A DNA stretch of 64,000 bases from Nodularia sp. LEGE 06071 (GTDB taxonomy: Bacteria; Cyanobacteriota; Cyanobacteriia; Cyanobacteriales; Nostocaceae): positions 204,759 through 268,758 of the forward strand of contig NZ_JADEWH010000006.1 in NCBI RefSeq assembly GCF_015207755.1. The letters are read 5' to 3'. The notes below the pieces were generated by a model. It was given only the letters and a program-made list of their open reading frames with translations, had not been told where the DNA came from and searched no databases. Shown piece by piece: positions 27,513 through 34,627 of the stretch. The position numbers and the translations under genes are program-made. Each line of letters begins with the position of its first letter. Within the stretch, counting starts at the first letter, position 1.

Positions 27513-28513
27513 AAACTGGAATTTTTTGCAATTACGAAAATCATCATCAAAATAGCCGCCGCACAATCTTTGAACAAGTCGCGCTGGTACAGCAGGCGGA
27601 AAGCTTAGGTTTTGAGTCAGCCTGGGTAAGTGAACATCATTTTAATGAATTCAATCTCAGCTCGTCGATGTTGCTGTTAATGGCACACCTAGCGGGGCTT
27701 ACCTCAACGATTCAATTAGCGACGGCGGCGGTATTATTGCCATTTCATAATCCCATTCGGGTAGCAGAGGATATTGCCACCCTGGACAATTTGTGTAATG
27801 GCCGATTGTTATTTGGGGTGGCTAAGGGTGGGCCTTTCCCCCAGCACAATAAGCATTTTGGCACACCAATGGGTGAATCTCGCGCCAAGATGTTAGAGGC
27901 GATCGCCTTAATTCAAAAGCTGCTGTATGATACCGATGTGTCATTTAACGGACAGTATTATCAATGCGATCGCCTGACAATTTCCCCCAAACCATTACAG
28001 TCTCAGATTCCAGTTTACATAGCCACTGGTGATGATCAAGGCATAGAATTTGCCGCTCAAAATTCCTTCGGCTTAATGGGGGGACCGCCATTTTCCTTAG
28101 AGAGATTGAAAAATACAGTGGCTAAATATCGAGCCTGCAATCATAGTGGTTCCGAAAAATTTGTATTGGCGCGCTTTTTTTATGTTGGTAAAACATTCGA
28201 TGAAGCAGTGAGTGAAGCCTTACCATTCATTCGCAAATTCAGCCAAAAGATGCAAGCCAACTCGGCTGAAATCATCCAGAAAAGCGCGAATCCCAATCAG
28301 AAACCATTTGATCGAACAAATATTTGTTTCGATGAAGACTATTTGATTGAAAATTCGATTATTGGTGATGTGAGGACTTGTCGTGACAAAATCAAAACAT
28401 TTCAAGACGAGTTAAATCTCGGTACATTAGCGCTCAAACCCTCCTCTTTGGATTTGCAAAAAAACTTAGAAAGTTTAGAGCGCTACAACCAAGAGGTTCG
28501 GAATTATGTCTAA
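27509..28513 (+). CDS. Luciferase-like (LLM class) flavin-dependent monooxygenase
   Basis: The 334-residue product is a TIM-barrel of the bacterial luciferase superfamily, which uses reduced FMN or F420. Family phrases include GFESAWVSEHHFNEF, IQLATAAVLLPFHNPIRVAEDIATLDNLCNGRLLFGVAKGG and KMLEAIALIQKLL, and IYVATGDDQ-like QIPVYIATGDDQG. The substrate is unknown; it could act on an aldehyde, alkane or a natural product. It overlaps both neighbours (4 bases before, 8 bases after), forming a tight three-gene operon with a small protein whose paralogue at 47037 accompanies another flavin enzyme. Confidence 0.88.
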   Translation: MKTGIFCNYENHHQNSRRTIFEQVALVQQAESLGFESAWVSEHHFNEFNLSSSMLLLMAHLAGLTSTIQLATAAVLLPFHNPIRVAEDIATLDNLCNGRLLFGVAKGGPFPQHNKHFGTPMGESRAKMLEAIALIQKLLYDTDVSFNGQYYQCDRLTISPKPLQSQIPVYIATGDDQGIEFAAQNSFGLMGGPPFSLERLKNTVAKYRACNHSGSEKFVLARFFYVGKTFDEAVSEALPFIRKFSQKMQANSAEIIQKSANPNQKPFDRTNICFDEDYLIENSIIGDVRTCRDKIKTFQDELNLGTLALKPSSLDLQKNLESLERYNQEVRNYV

Positions 28514-28877
28514 ACTACACCTGCTTCCTCCTGATGATTTACCACCTACCAAGGTAACGAAACAGGATGGAATGCTGCATATGGAGTTCGAGCGGTCTAC
28601 TGGCAGATGCTTTTTCCACGCTTGCGATCGCATTACGCAAGTCCTCTTATCTAACTGTCAGTGGTATCTCACCAAGAATAGCACAACCCTGATGCTAATT
28701 ATTGACTGCCCTGACATAGTATCTTACTGGCATATAGTCAGTAACATTCCCCAGTTAGGGAATCGGCTAGAGCGGTTTACCAGTAACGCCAAAATCCGCG
28801 TTTATCCTCCATTTGGTAAAGGCACGCCATTTGAAATCAGCGTCAATGAAATTTCGGCTTATCGAGATTGGCTGTAA
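28506..28877 (+). CDS. Small protein, paralogue of 47037-47411; partner of the luciferase-like gene
   Basis: The 123-residue product has no family name known to me. Aligned by eye with the protein at 47037-47411 it is about 45% identical over 98 residues, sharing CDRI-x-Q, LLSNCxWY, CPD, SAKIRV-type NAKIRV, PFE and a C-terminal YRDW. The two Cys in the CDRI and LLSNC motifs and a third in CPD are conserved between the copies. Its start lies within the last codons of the monooxygenase gene, so it is translationally coupled. A role as partner, chaperone or substrate-presenting subunit of flavin enzymes is inference. Confidence 0.78.
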   Translation: MSKLHLLPPDDLPPTKVTKQDGMLHMEFERSTGRCFFHACDRITQVLLSNCQWYLTKNSTTLMLIIDCPDIVSYWHIVSNIPQLGNRLERFTSNAKIRVYPPFGKGTPFEISVNEISAYRDWL

Positions 28878-28911
28878 TAGCAAACTCCTCGAATTGCCTA
28901 ATCTCATCTTA

Positions 28912-28934
28912 CTCTTCCCCGCCTTCGGGGAGAG
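28912..28934. terminator. Hairpin between convergent genes
   Basis: CTCTTCCCCG and CGGGGAGAG pair with one bulge around a CCTT loop, between the small-protein gene and the Coq4-family gene. No long T-run follows on either strand, so the terminator role is tentative. Confidence 0.45.
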
Positions 28935-28995
28935 AATTAAAACAGACATAACTCTAGGACATTTGTAGCTAAATCCTAGCTGCTAAGAATCAGTT

Positions 28996-29670
28996 TTACA
29001 AAATAGCCTTCATTCCCAGATTTGCCCGAATATCGCTCACCTGGACATCCCAATATTGATCCCATTTTTGAGCAATAAACTTACCTGGCGTTTGGGAACC
29101 GAGATTATAACCACGGGAAATTTCAGACATTAAATATTTGAAATTATGTGGTTGATAAAGACTAATCATCACCAGACCAAAACTTACAATCATAGCGCTG
29201 ATAGGAATCGGTGTTTGAGCGATAAAAAAAGCTTGTAGTCCAATTTCACCAATTTCATCAGTATCAAATCCACCAACCACATGATAAATATCATGGGTAG
29301 TTCTCCAGAGCATTTTGAGATAAGAGATATCATCAACTACAGGAACCGTCTTATAGAAATAGGGATTAAATTTTTGGGACTTAATTTTATGAGCATAAAC
29401 ATGACCCAAAGTACCCTCTGGAAGCTGGATTAACTCATCGAGATTGACAGGAGCAGGAAGCCAGCGTTCCTTAAATAAGATATTAACTTCAGGACTTTTT
29501 TTCAACTCATTAACGGCTAGCTGTGCCATTTCCGTTTGATCAAGTGCGTCTTCAAAGTCAAATACTGCATCAGTGCGACCATCGTCAGTTTTTAGGGTAC
29601 TAGATGCTAGGAATTGAATAATGTAAGTTAAAAGTCCTTTGTCAGTGTCACGAGCAATTACATTGACCAT
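28996..29670 (-). CDS. Coq4-family protein
   Basis: The 224-residue product belongs to the Coq4 family, best known from ubiquinone synthesis in mitochondria. The diagnostic zinc motif HDxxH-x11-E is visible as HDIYHVVGGFDTDEIGE (around residues 125-141), followed by LQAFFIAQTPIPISAMI. Cyanobacteria make plastoquinone, not ubiquinone, so the role here is unclear; Coq4 homologues in bacteria also occur near oxygenases. It faces the luciferase-like operon, separated by a hairpin, but its own promoter is on the far side. Confidence 0.85.
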   Translation of the reverse strand: MVNVIARDTDKGLLTYIIQFLASSTLKTDDGRTDAVFDFEDALDQTEMAQLAVNELKKSPEVNILFKERWLPAPVNLDELIQLPEGTLGHVYAHKIKSQKFNPYFYKTVPVVDDISYLKMLWRTTHDIYHVVGGFDTDEIGEIGLQAFFIAQTPIPISAMIVSFGLVMISLYQPHNFKYLMSEISRGYNLGSQTPGKFIAQKWDQYWDVQVSDIRANLGMKAIL

Positions 29671-30013
29671 AGTGATTCTCTGCGTTGCAATATAGCTTTG
29701 CTACTTAAAACCCGAAGTGCATTATTTAAAATTTATGCATTACCAGTAAAAAAGAATATGCACTATTTATTTTTGATAAAAATAGGTGATTTTTTCATGG
29801 ATCTTCAGAGGGATTGCATAAATCCGTAAATTGTTGTTTATTAAAAGGTTAAATCAGAATATAAAGACTTAAAGCATGAACTTAACGCGTGAATTAGATA
29901 CTGCATAAATTAGTAAAAACACGAACGAAAAAACACAGATATCTTTTCTTCTCTGTGTTCATTTGTGGATTAATTTAATTACAGATATTATTGATCAAGC
30001 TACGGTAAAAAAT
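29671..30013. other. Intergenic region between Coq4-like gene and hypB
   Basis: These 343 bases are AT-rich and hold no ORF. The last third contains a degenerate dispersed-repeat copy (CACGAACG...CTTCTCTGTGTTC). The Coq4-like gene's promoter should lie at the left end of the region. Confidence 0.45.
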
Positions 30014-30865
30014 TTAAACAGAAACAGAAATCGAAAAATTCGCCACTCTTGCAGATAACCAAGCATACCAACTTTCTAAACCAACACTAGTAGTAGCAGA
30101 AACCTGAAAAATCTGAATTTGGGGATTAACTTGTAGGGCATAATCGATACATTTCTGCACATCAAACTGCACGTAAGGCAGTAAATCAATCTTAGTCAGA
30201 ATCAGGATGTCACTAGCACGAAACATATGGGGATACTTGATAGGCTTATCTTCTCCCTCAGTCACCGAGAGAATCACCACCTTAGCTTGTTCTCCCAAAT
30301 CAAACAAAGCCGGACAAACCAAATTTCCCACATTTTCAATCATCACCACTGAATTGAGAGGCGGATTCAATTGTTGTAAACCCCTATCAATCATAGAAGC
30401 TTCTAAATGACAACCAGTACCCGTATTAATTTGCACAACATTACAGCCCGTTTCCCTAATCTTTTGGGCATCATTAGCTGTTTCTTGGTCGCCTTCAATC
30501 ACATTAATCGGTAACTGATGCTTTAAATCATGAATAGTCCGAGTTAACAGAGTAGTTTTACCCGAACCAGGAGAACTCATTAAATTTAAAGCTAAAATAT
30601 TGCGTCCTTTAAACCATCCCCGATTTTGGGCGGCTATCAGATTATTTTTCGCTAAAATATCCTGTTCTAAAGATATTGTTGTATTATGTATTTTGGCATG
30701 AACTTGAGACGCTTCATGCTGAGTATCATGATTATGGGAATGAGTGATTATAGTTCCATCAGGTAAAGTGTGAGTATGATCATGGTGCTTGTGTTCAACC
30801 TCACCAGTTTGTAAATTAGTAATTGTGCTTTCAGCATCATCAGAACAACCGCAAGTTACACACAT
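30014..30865 (-). CDS. hypB: Hydrogenase nickel incorporation GTPase HypB
   Basis: HypB is the GTPase that, with HypA, delivers nickel to the hydrogenase large subunit. The 283-residue product has the N-terminal CVTCGCSD high-affinity Ni site, a His-rich stretch (HKHHDHTHTLPDGTIITHSHNHD, residues 25-48), the P-loop SSPGSGKTTLLTR, the switch-like IEGDQETANDAQKIR, and TKIDLLPYV for guanine recognition. It directly follows hypA by 2 bases and ends the minus-strand hyp cluster. The His-rich part suggests nickel storage as well. Confidence 0.97.
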   Translation of the reverse strand: MCVTCGCSDDAESTITNLQTGEVEHKHHDHTHTLPDGTIITHSHNHDTQHEASQVHAKIHNTTISLEQDILAKNNLIAAQNRGWFKGRNILALNLMSSPGSGKTTLLTRTIHDLKHQLPINVIEGDQETANDAQKIRETGCNVVQINTGTGCHLEASMIDRGLQQLNPPLNSVVMIENVGNLVCPALFDLGEQAKVVILSVTEGEDKPIKYPHMFRASDILILTKIDLLPYVQFDVQKCIDYALQVNPQIQIFQVSATTSVGLESWYAWLSARVANFSISVSV

Positions 30866-30867
30866 AA

Positions 30868-31197
30868 TTACTCTATTTCGATTTCCTTAATTTTCAATTC
30901 TTCACCAGTTATTAAATCTAACTGCACGCTACCACAGCTACATACACCAAAAGGTTTATTTAAATGTATTTCTGCACCACATTCACGACATCGTGCTAAA
31001 CCTGGAATTTCTCTAATTTCTAATATCGCCCCGACTAAAACCGTACCTTGAGTACAGACATCAAAACAGAACTCAATAGCATCAGGTAAAATCGCCGAAA
31101 GTTGCCCAATTTCTAACACCACACGTTGAACCTTTGCACCTTGGGCGTGTTCACTAACAATAGCCACAATATTTTGCGTAATTCCTAGTTCGTGCAT
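30868..31197 (-). CDS. hypA: Hydrogenase maturation nickel metallochaperone HypA
   Basis: HypA binds nickel through its N-terminal Met-His-Glu and zinc through two Cys pairs. From ATG 31197 the product is 109 residues and starts MHELGITQNIV, as the family requires; the frame also opens three codons earlier, but the free MHE terminus is needed for nickel binding. The zinc site is CRECG followed by CSCGS. It precedes hypB by 2 bases. A gap of about 350 bases with two oppositely oriented dispersed repeats separates it from hypE. Confidence 0.95.
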   Translation of the reverse strand: MHELGITQNIVAIVSEHAQGAKVQRVVLEIGQLSAILPDAIEFCFDVCTQGTVLVGAILEIREIPGLARCRECGAEIHLNKPFGVCSCGSVQLDLITGEELKIKEIEIE

Positions 31198-31550
31198 ATA
31201 AATCAATACGCTTCACTTAAAGTCAGGTTTATTTTTTTTACGAACGACAGAGGCGCAGAGGACACAGAGATAATAGAAGAGAAGAAAGAGAGGAAAAAAA
31301 TCTTTAACTAAACTGTATTGGTATATATCTTATCTAAAATAGATAGACCAACTTAGCAAAAAGTAACTCACAAAAATAACCTCTTGAACTCTCTTTCTCC
31401 GTGTACTCTGTGTCCTCTGCGGTTCGTTCTTTCTCATTTATTCATAAATCTTACCAAAGAACCTTTTAAACCCTCTTAACTTGGCGTACTACAGCCCTTG
31501 CGGGCATCGCTGCGCGCGGGCGACTTGGCGGTTCGTTACTCCAAAAAAAA
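31198..31550. repeat. hypA-hypE spacer with two dispersed repeat copies
   Basis: The 353-base gap holds a plus-oriented copy of the AACGAACCACAGAGGCGCAG family at 31240-31269 and a minus-oriented copy at 31397-31430, forming an imperfect long inverted repeat with a loop of about 130 bases. No ORF is supported. Near 31490-31520 GC-rich palindromic sequence (TTGCGGGCATCGCTGCGCGC) also occurs. Confidence 0.65.
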
Positions 31551-32648
31551 TCAACAAATCCTGGGTAATTGTTCCCCCACCAACATATCTACAATTCTTT
31601 CAGTCCCAAAAGCCGTTCTTAACAACACAATACCCGGAGGCGAAGCAATAACCTCACCAATAACACAAGCATCCTTCCCGGCTGAATGTGATCTCATAGC
31701 CGCTAAAACAGTTTTAGCATTCTCACCAGCTACCACCACCACTAACTTACCTTCATTAGCCAAATACAAAGGATCTAAACCTAGTATTTCACAAACTCCT
31801 TTAACTTCTTCCCGCACAGGAATAGATTCTTCATCAAGGCGAATACCTACACCAGAACTCACAGAAAATTCATTTAAAACTGTAGCTAAACCGCCCCGTG
31901 TAGCATCACGCATAGCATGAATTTCAGGACAAACACTCAGGATATCTGCTACTAAACTGTGTAAAGGTTGACAGTCACTTTCGACATTAGTTTCTAAGGC
32001 TAATTCCCCACGGGCGATTAAAATTGCTGCACCATGATTTCCCAATTCGCCATTAATAATTACCACATCTCCCACTTGGATATTATGGGCAGAAATGTTA
32101 ATTCCTTGAGGAATCACCCCAATACCTGTAGTATTAATAAACAGTTTATCCGCAGCACCACGTTGGACAACTTTTGTGTCACCTGTGACAATTTGCACGC
32201 CAGCTTTTTGGGCGGCTACTTTCATACTAGCAACAACACGCCGCAAAGTTTCTACTGGTAATCCTTCTTCTATAATAACGCTACAAGTAAGATATAAAGG
32301 TTTAGCACCACTGACTGCTAAATCATTAATCGTGCCATTAATTGCTAATTCACCAATATCACTACCGGGAAAGAATAAAGGATCTACAACGTAAGAATCT
32401 GTGGTAAATGCTAGTCTATCTCCCTGTTGGGCGAGACTAGCTAAGTTTAAACTGGCTTGGTCTTCTAATTGGGAGAGAATTGGATTATCAAAGCTACTAA
32501 CAAAGATATCCTCGATTAAATCGCGCATGGCTTTACCGCCGCTACCGTGGGCGAGGGTAATATGAGTCTCTCTCACCTTACTTTTTTGGGGTTTGCCGAT
32601 TTTTTGCAGGAGAGGATTTTGGGTTTTGTGTTTGGGGGAAAAATTCAT
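31551..32648 (-). CDS. hypE: Carbamoyl dehydratase HypE
   Basis: HypE dehydrates the S-carbamoyl group on its own C-terminal Cys to thiocyanate, the source of cyanide ligands for the NiFe site. The 365-residue product has ITLAHGSGGKAMRDLIEDIF, TDSYVVDPLFFPGSDIG, MRDATRGGLATVLNEF and the indispensable C-terminal PRIC. This group is related to the PurM/SelD ATPases. The first 27 residues (MNFSPKHKTQNPLLQ) are extra compared with the core and may be an extended start. It is followed and preceded by repeat-rich gaps. Confidence 0.97.
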   Translation of the reverse strand: MNFSPKHKTQNPLLQKIGKPQKSKVRETHITLAHGSGGKAMRDLIEDIFVSSFDNPILSQLEDQASLNLASLAQQGDRLAFTTDSYVVDPLFFPGSDIGELAINGTINDLAVSGAKPLYLTCSVIIEEGLPVETLRRVVASMKVAAQKAGVQIVTGDTKVVQRGAADKLFINTTGIGVIPQGINISAHNIQVGDVVIINGELGNHGAAILIARGELALETNVESDCQPLHSLVADILSVCPEIHAMRDATRGGLATVLNEFSVSSGVGIRLDEESIPVREEVKGVCEILGLDPLYLANEGKLVVVVAGENAKTVLAAMRSHSAGKDACVIGEVIASPPGIVLLRTAFGTERIVDMLVGEQLPRIC

Positions 32649-32654
32649 GTTTAA

Positions 32655-32711
32655 AAACGAACCACTAAGGACACAAAGTACGCGTTAGCGTAGCGTCTCC
32701 CCTTGGGAGAA
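32655..32711 (+). repeat. Dispersed repeat joined to a GCGTAGCGTCTCCC palindromic repeat
   Basis: A copy of the AACGAACCACTAAGGACACA family runs directly into GCGTTAGCGTAGCGTCTCCC, the interspersed palindrome type also seen at 7990-8055. Both lie just upstream of hypE on the transcribed side between the tautomerase and hypE. Confidence 0.7.
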
Positions 32712-32732
32712 GAAGGAGAGGAAGGAGAAAGT

Positions 32733-32948
32733 TTAGATACCTTTTTCTTTATGTCTACCACTATGTTTATCTATATGTAATTGACCACCCACAGCCCAAT
32801 TTTCTCTCTCAAATTCATCAATATGTATAGTTATCCATTCTGGTTTAGCACCCAAGGTTTCAATTAGTGTTTCGGTTAGTGCTTTGACTAATTGGCGCTT
32901 TTTTTCGACGGAGTGACCTTTGGCTATTTGTATTGTGATGAATGGCAT
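32733..32948 (-). CDS. 4-oxalocrotonate tautomerase family protein
   Basis: The 71-residue product starts MPFITIQIAKGHSVEKKRQLVKALTE; after Met removal Pro1 would be the catalytic base of the tautomerase superfamily, and the WAVGGQLHIDKH end also fits. It lies between hypD and hypE in the same direction, which suggests co-expression with hydrogenase maturation genes, though no role in that process is established. Substrate unknown. Confidence 0.88.
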   Translation of the reverse strand: MPFITIQIAKGHSVEKKRQLVKALTETLIETLGAKPEWITIHIDEFERENWAVGGQLHIDKHSGRHKEKGI

Positions 32949-32970
32949 ATACTTTTTCTCCTATTTTGTG

Positions 32971-33015
32971 TAATGAACCCCACCCCCAGCCCCTCCCCGC
33001 AAGCGAGGAGGGGAG
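32971..33015. repeat. C/G-rich hairpin repeat before hypD's end
   Basis: CCCCTCCCCGC and GCGAGGAGGGG pair around a short loop in the tautomerase-hypD gap. A related CACCCCGCAAGCGGAGAGGG stretch lies at 62399-62419 in the nifD element. Confidence 0.6.
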
Positions 33016-34167
33016 TTAGAGTATAGCTAATTTAGATAAAGCTACTTTTTCAGCTTTTTTACTAATTGCAGAAAGTCGTCCATATTTGTAGTAGGCTGCA
33101 CACGCACCTTCTGAGGAAACCATGCAGCTTCCAATGGGTGTTTCTGGTGTGCAAGCTGTACCAAATACTTTACATTCCCAAGGTTTTAAAACTCCTTTGA
33201 GGATTTCTCCACATTTACAGGCTTTGTGGTCAGCTACTTTTAAGTTAGGAATAATAAATTTTTCTTCTGCATCAAATTGGGCATATTCATTCCGGATTTT
33301 TAAGCCTGATTCAGGTATTTCGCCTAAGCCTCGCCAATCAAAGTTTTCTCGCACTGCAAATACTTGGTTCATTGCTTGCAATGCAACTAGATTTCCGGCT
33401 GGTTCTACTAATCTGTTATATTGGTTTTCTACTTCACAACGGTTTTCTACTAACTGCTGTAATATCATCCAAATTGATTGGAGTATATCTAAGGGTTCAA
33501 AGCCGGAAATTACTATGGGTTTATGATATTTTTGGGCAATAAATTGATATGCTTCTGTTCCAATTACCATGCTGACATGACCAGGCCCAATAAATCCATC
33601 TAGTTGTAAGTCGGGGTTATCTAGTAGGGCTTGAAGGGCGGGTATAACGAGAACATGGTTGGAAAACATACTAAAGTTGGTGATGTTTTCGGCTGCTGCT
33701 TGCAAGATGGTGAGGGCGGTACTGGGGGCGGTGGTTTCAAAGCCGAGGGCGAAAAAGACAATTTCTTTGTCTGGGTTGTCTCTAGCGATTTGCAGGCTAT
33801 CGAGGGGGGAGTAAACCATGCGGATATCTGCGCCTGTGGCTTTGGCTTGGAGTAGGTTGGTGGTGGAACCGGGAACTCTCATGGTGTCGCCAAATGTGGC
33901 GAGAATAACGTTATGATTTTGGGATATGGCGATCGCATCGTCTAATCTCCCTTTTGGCATGACGCATACTGGACAACCAGGCCCGTGGATGAGTTCTAGG
34001 TTGGGGGGAAGGATGTCTTCTATACCGTATTTAAATATGGAGTGGGTATGTCCACCACATACTTCCATTAGTTTGAGGGGTTTGTTTAGTTGGTTGCATA
34101 GTTGGGTTATTTGCTTGCTTAGGGCTGCTGCTTTTTCTGGTTCTCGAAATTCGTTGACGTATTTCAT
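33016..34167 (-). CDS. hypD: Hydrogenase maturation scaffold HypD
   Basis: HypD is a 4Fe-4S protein that, with HypC, assembles the Fe(CN)2CO unit. The 383-residue product shows LMEVCGGHTHSIFKYGI (redox-active Cys), LIHGPGCPVCVMPKGRLD, FALGFETTAPSTA, GFIGPGHVSMVIG and the C-terminal cluster Cys in CKCGEILKG and CTPETPIGSCMVSSEGACAAYYKYGR. All fit HypD with normal length. The order hypC-hypD-tautomerase-hypE is on one strand, with dispersed repeat copies in the gaps. Confidence 0.97.
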   Translation of the reverse strand: MKYVNEFREPEKAAALSKQITQLCNQLNKPLKLMEVCGGHTHSIFKYGIEDILPPNLELIHGPGCPVCVMPKGRLDDAIAISQNHNVILATFGDTMRVPGSTTNLLQAKATGADIRMVYSPLDSLQIARDNPDKEIVFFALGFETTAPSTALTILQAAAENITNFSMFSNHVLVIPALQALLDNPDLQLDGFIGPGHVSMVIGTEAYQFIAQKYHKPIVISGFEPLDILQSIWMILQQLVENRCEVENQYNRLVEPAGNLVALQAMNQVFAVRENFDWRGLGEIPESGLKIRNEYAQFDAEEKFIIPNLKVADHKACKCGEILKGVLKPWECKVFGTACTPETPIGSCMVSSEGACAAYYKYGRLSAISKKAEKVALSKLAIL

Positions 34168-34199
34168 GGGGGATTTTAGCTTTTTTTTGGGGGGTTTTT

Positions 34200-34236
34200 A
34201 ACGAACCGCCAAGTCGCCAAGGTCGCCAAGGAAGAG
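34200..34236 (+). repeat. Dispersed repeat copy, hypD-hypC gap
   Basis: A diverged member (AACGAACCGCCAAGTCGCCA then GGTCGCCAAGG) of the dispersed family, in the gap between hypC and hypD. Confidence 0.65.
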
Positions 34237-34312
34237 AAGAGAAAATGGTGTTGGTTGCTTAAATTTTTGAAGCAAGTGGATTTCTACTCAGCACTCAGCA
34301 GTCGGCACTTTC

Positions 34313-34567
34313 CTATATTTGGGCTTGGGCTGTTGCTAGTTCTTCTAATAGTTTTAATGTTTCTGCTGCTTCTTGTTCGTTGATGCGATTCATGGCGAAG
34401 CCTACGTGAACTAATACCCAATCTCCTATACATTTTTCGGGGGGATGTTGTTCGTTGATTATGCAGGCTATGTTTATTTGGCGTTTGACTCCAGCTATGT
34501 TAACTATGGCTAGTTTATGGTTAATGTCGCTGATTTCTATTATTTGACCTGGGATTCCTAAGCACAT
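34313..34567 (-). CDS. hypC: Hydrogenase maturation chaperone HypC
   Basis: HypC is the small chaperone that carries the iron precursor from HypD to the large subunit through its N-terminal Cys. From ATG 34567 the product has 84 residues and starts MCLGIPGQIIEISD, where Cys2 must be exposed; the frame is open 11 codons further, but that start would bury it and overlaps a repeat. The rest (GDWVLVHVGFAMNRINEQEA) fits the family. Confidence 0.96.
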   Translation of the reverse strand: MCLGIPGQIIEISDINHKLAIVNIAGVKRQINIACIINEQHPPEKCIGDWVLVHVGFAMNRINEQEAAETLKLLEELATAQAQI

Positions 34568-34589
34568 TTTTGTTTTCCTGGAATTTATG

Positions 34590-34626
34590 AAACGAACCAC
34601 AGAGGCGCAGAGAACGCAGAGGAAAG
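34590..34626 (+). repeat. Dispersed repeat copy, hypC-hypF gap
   Basis: One of the best copies: AAACGAACCACAGAGGCGCA then GAGAACGCAGAGGAAAG. It fills most of the 60-base gap between hypF and hypC. Confidence 0.85.
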
Positions 34627-34627
34627 A

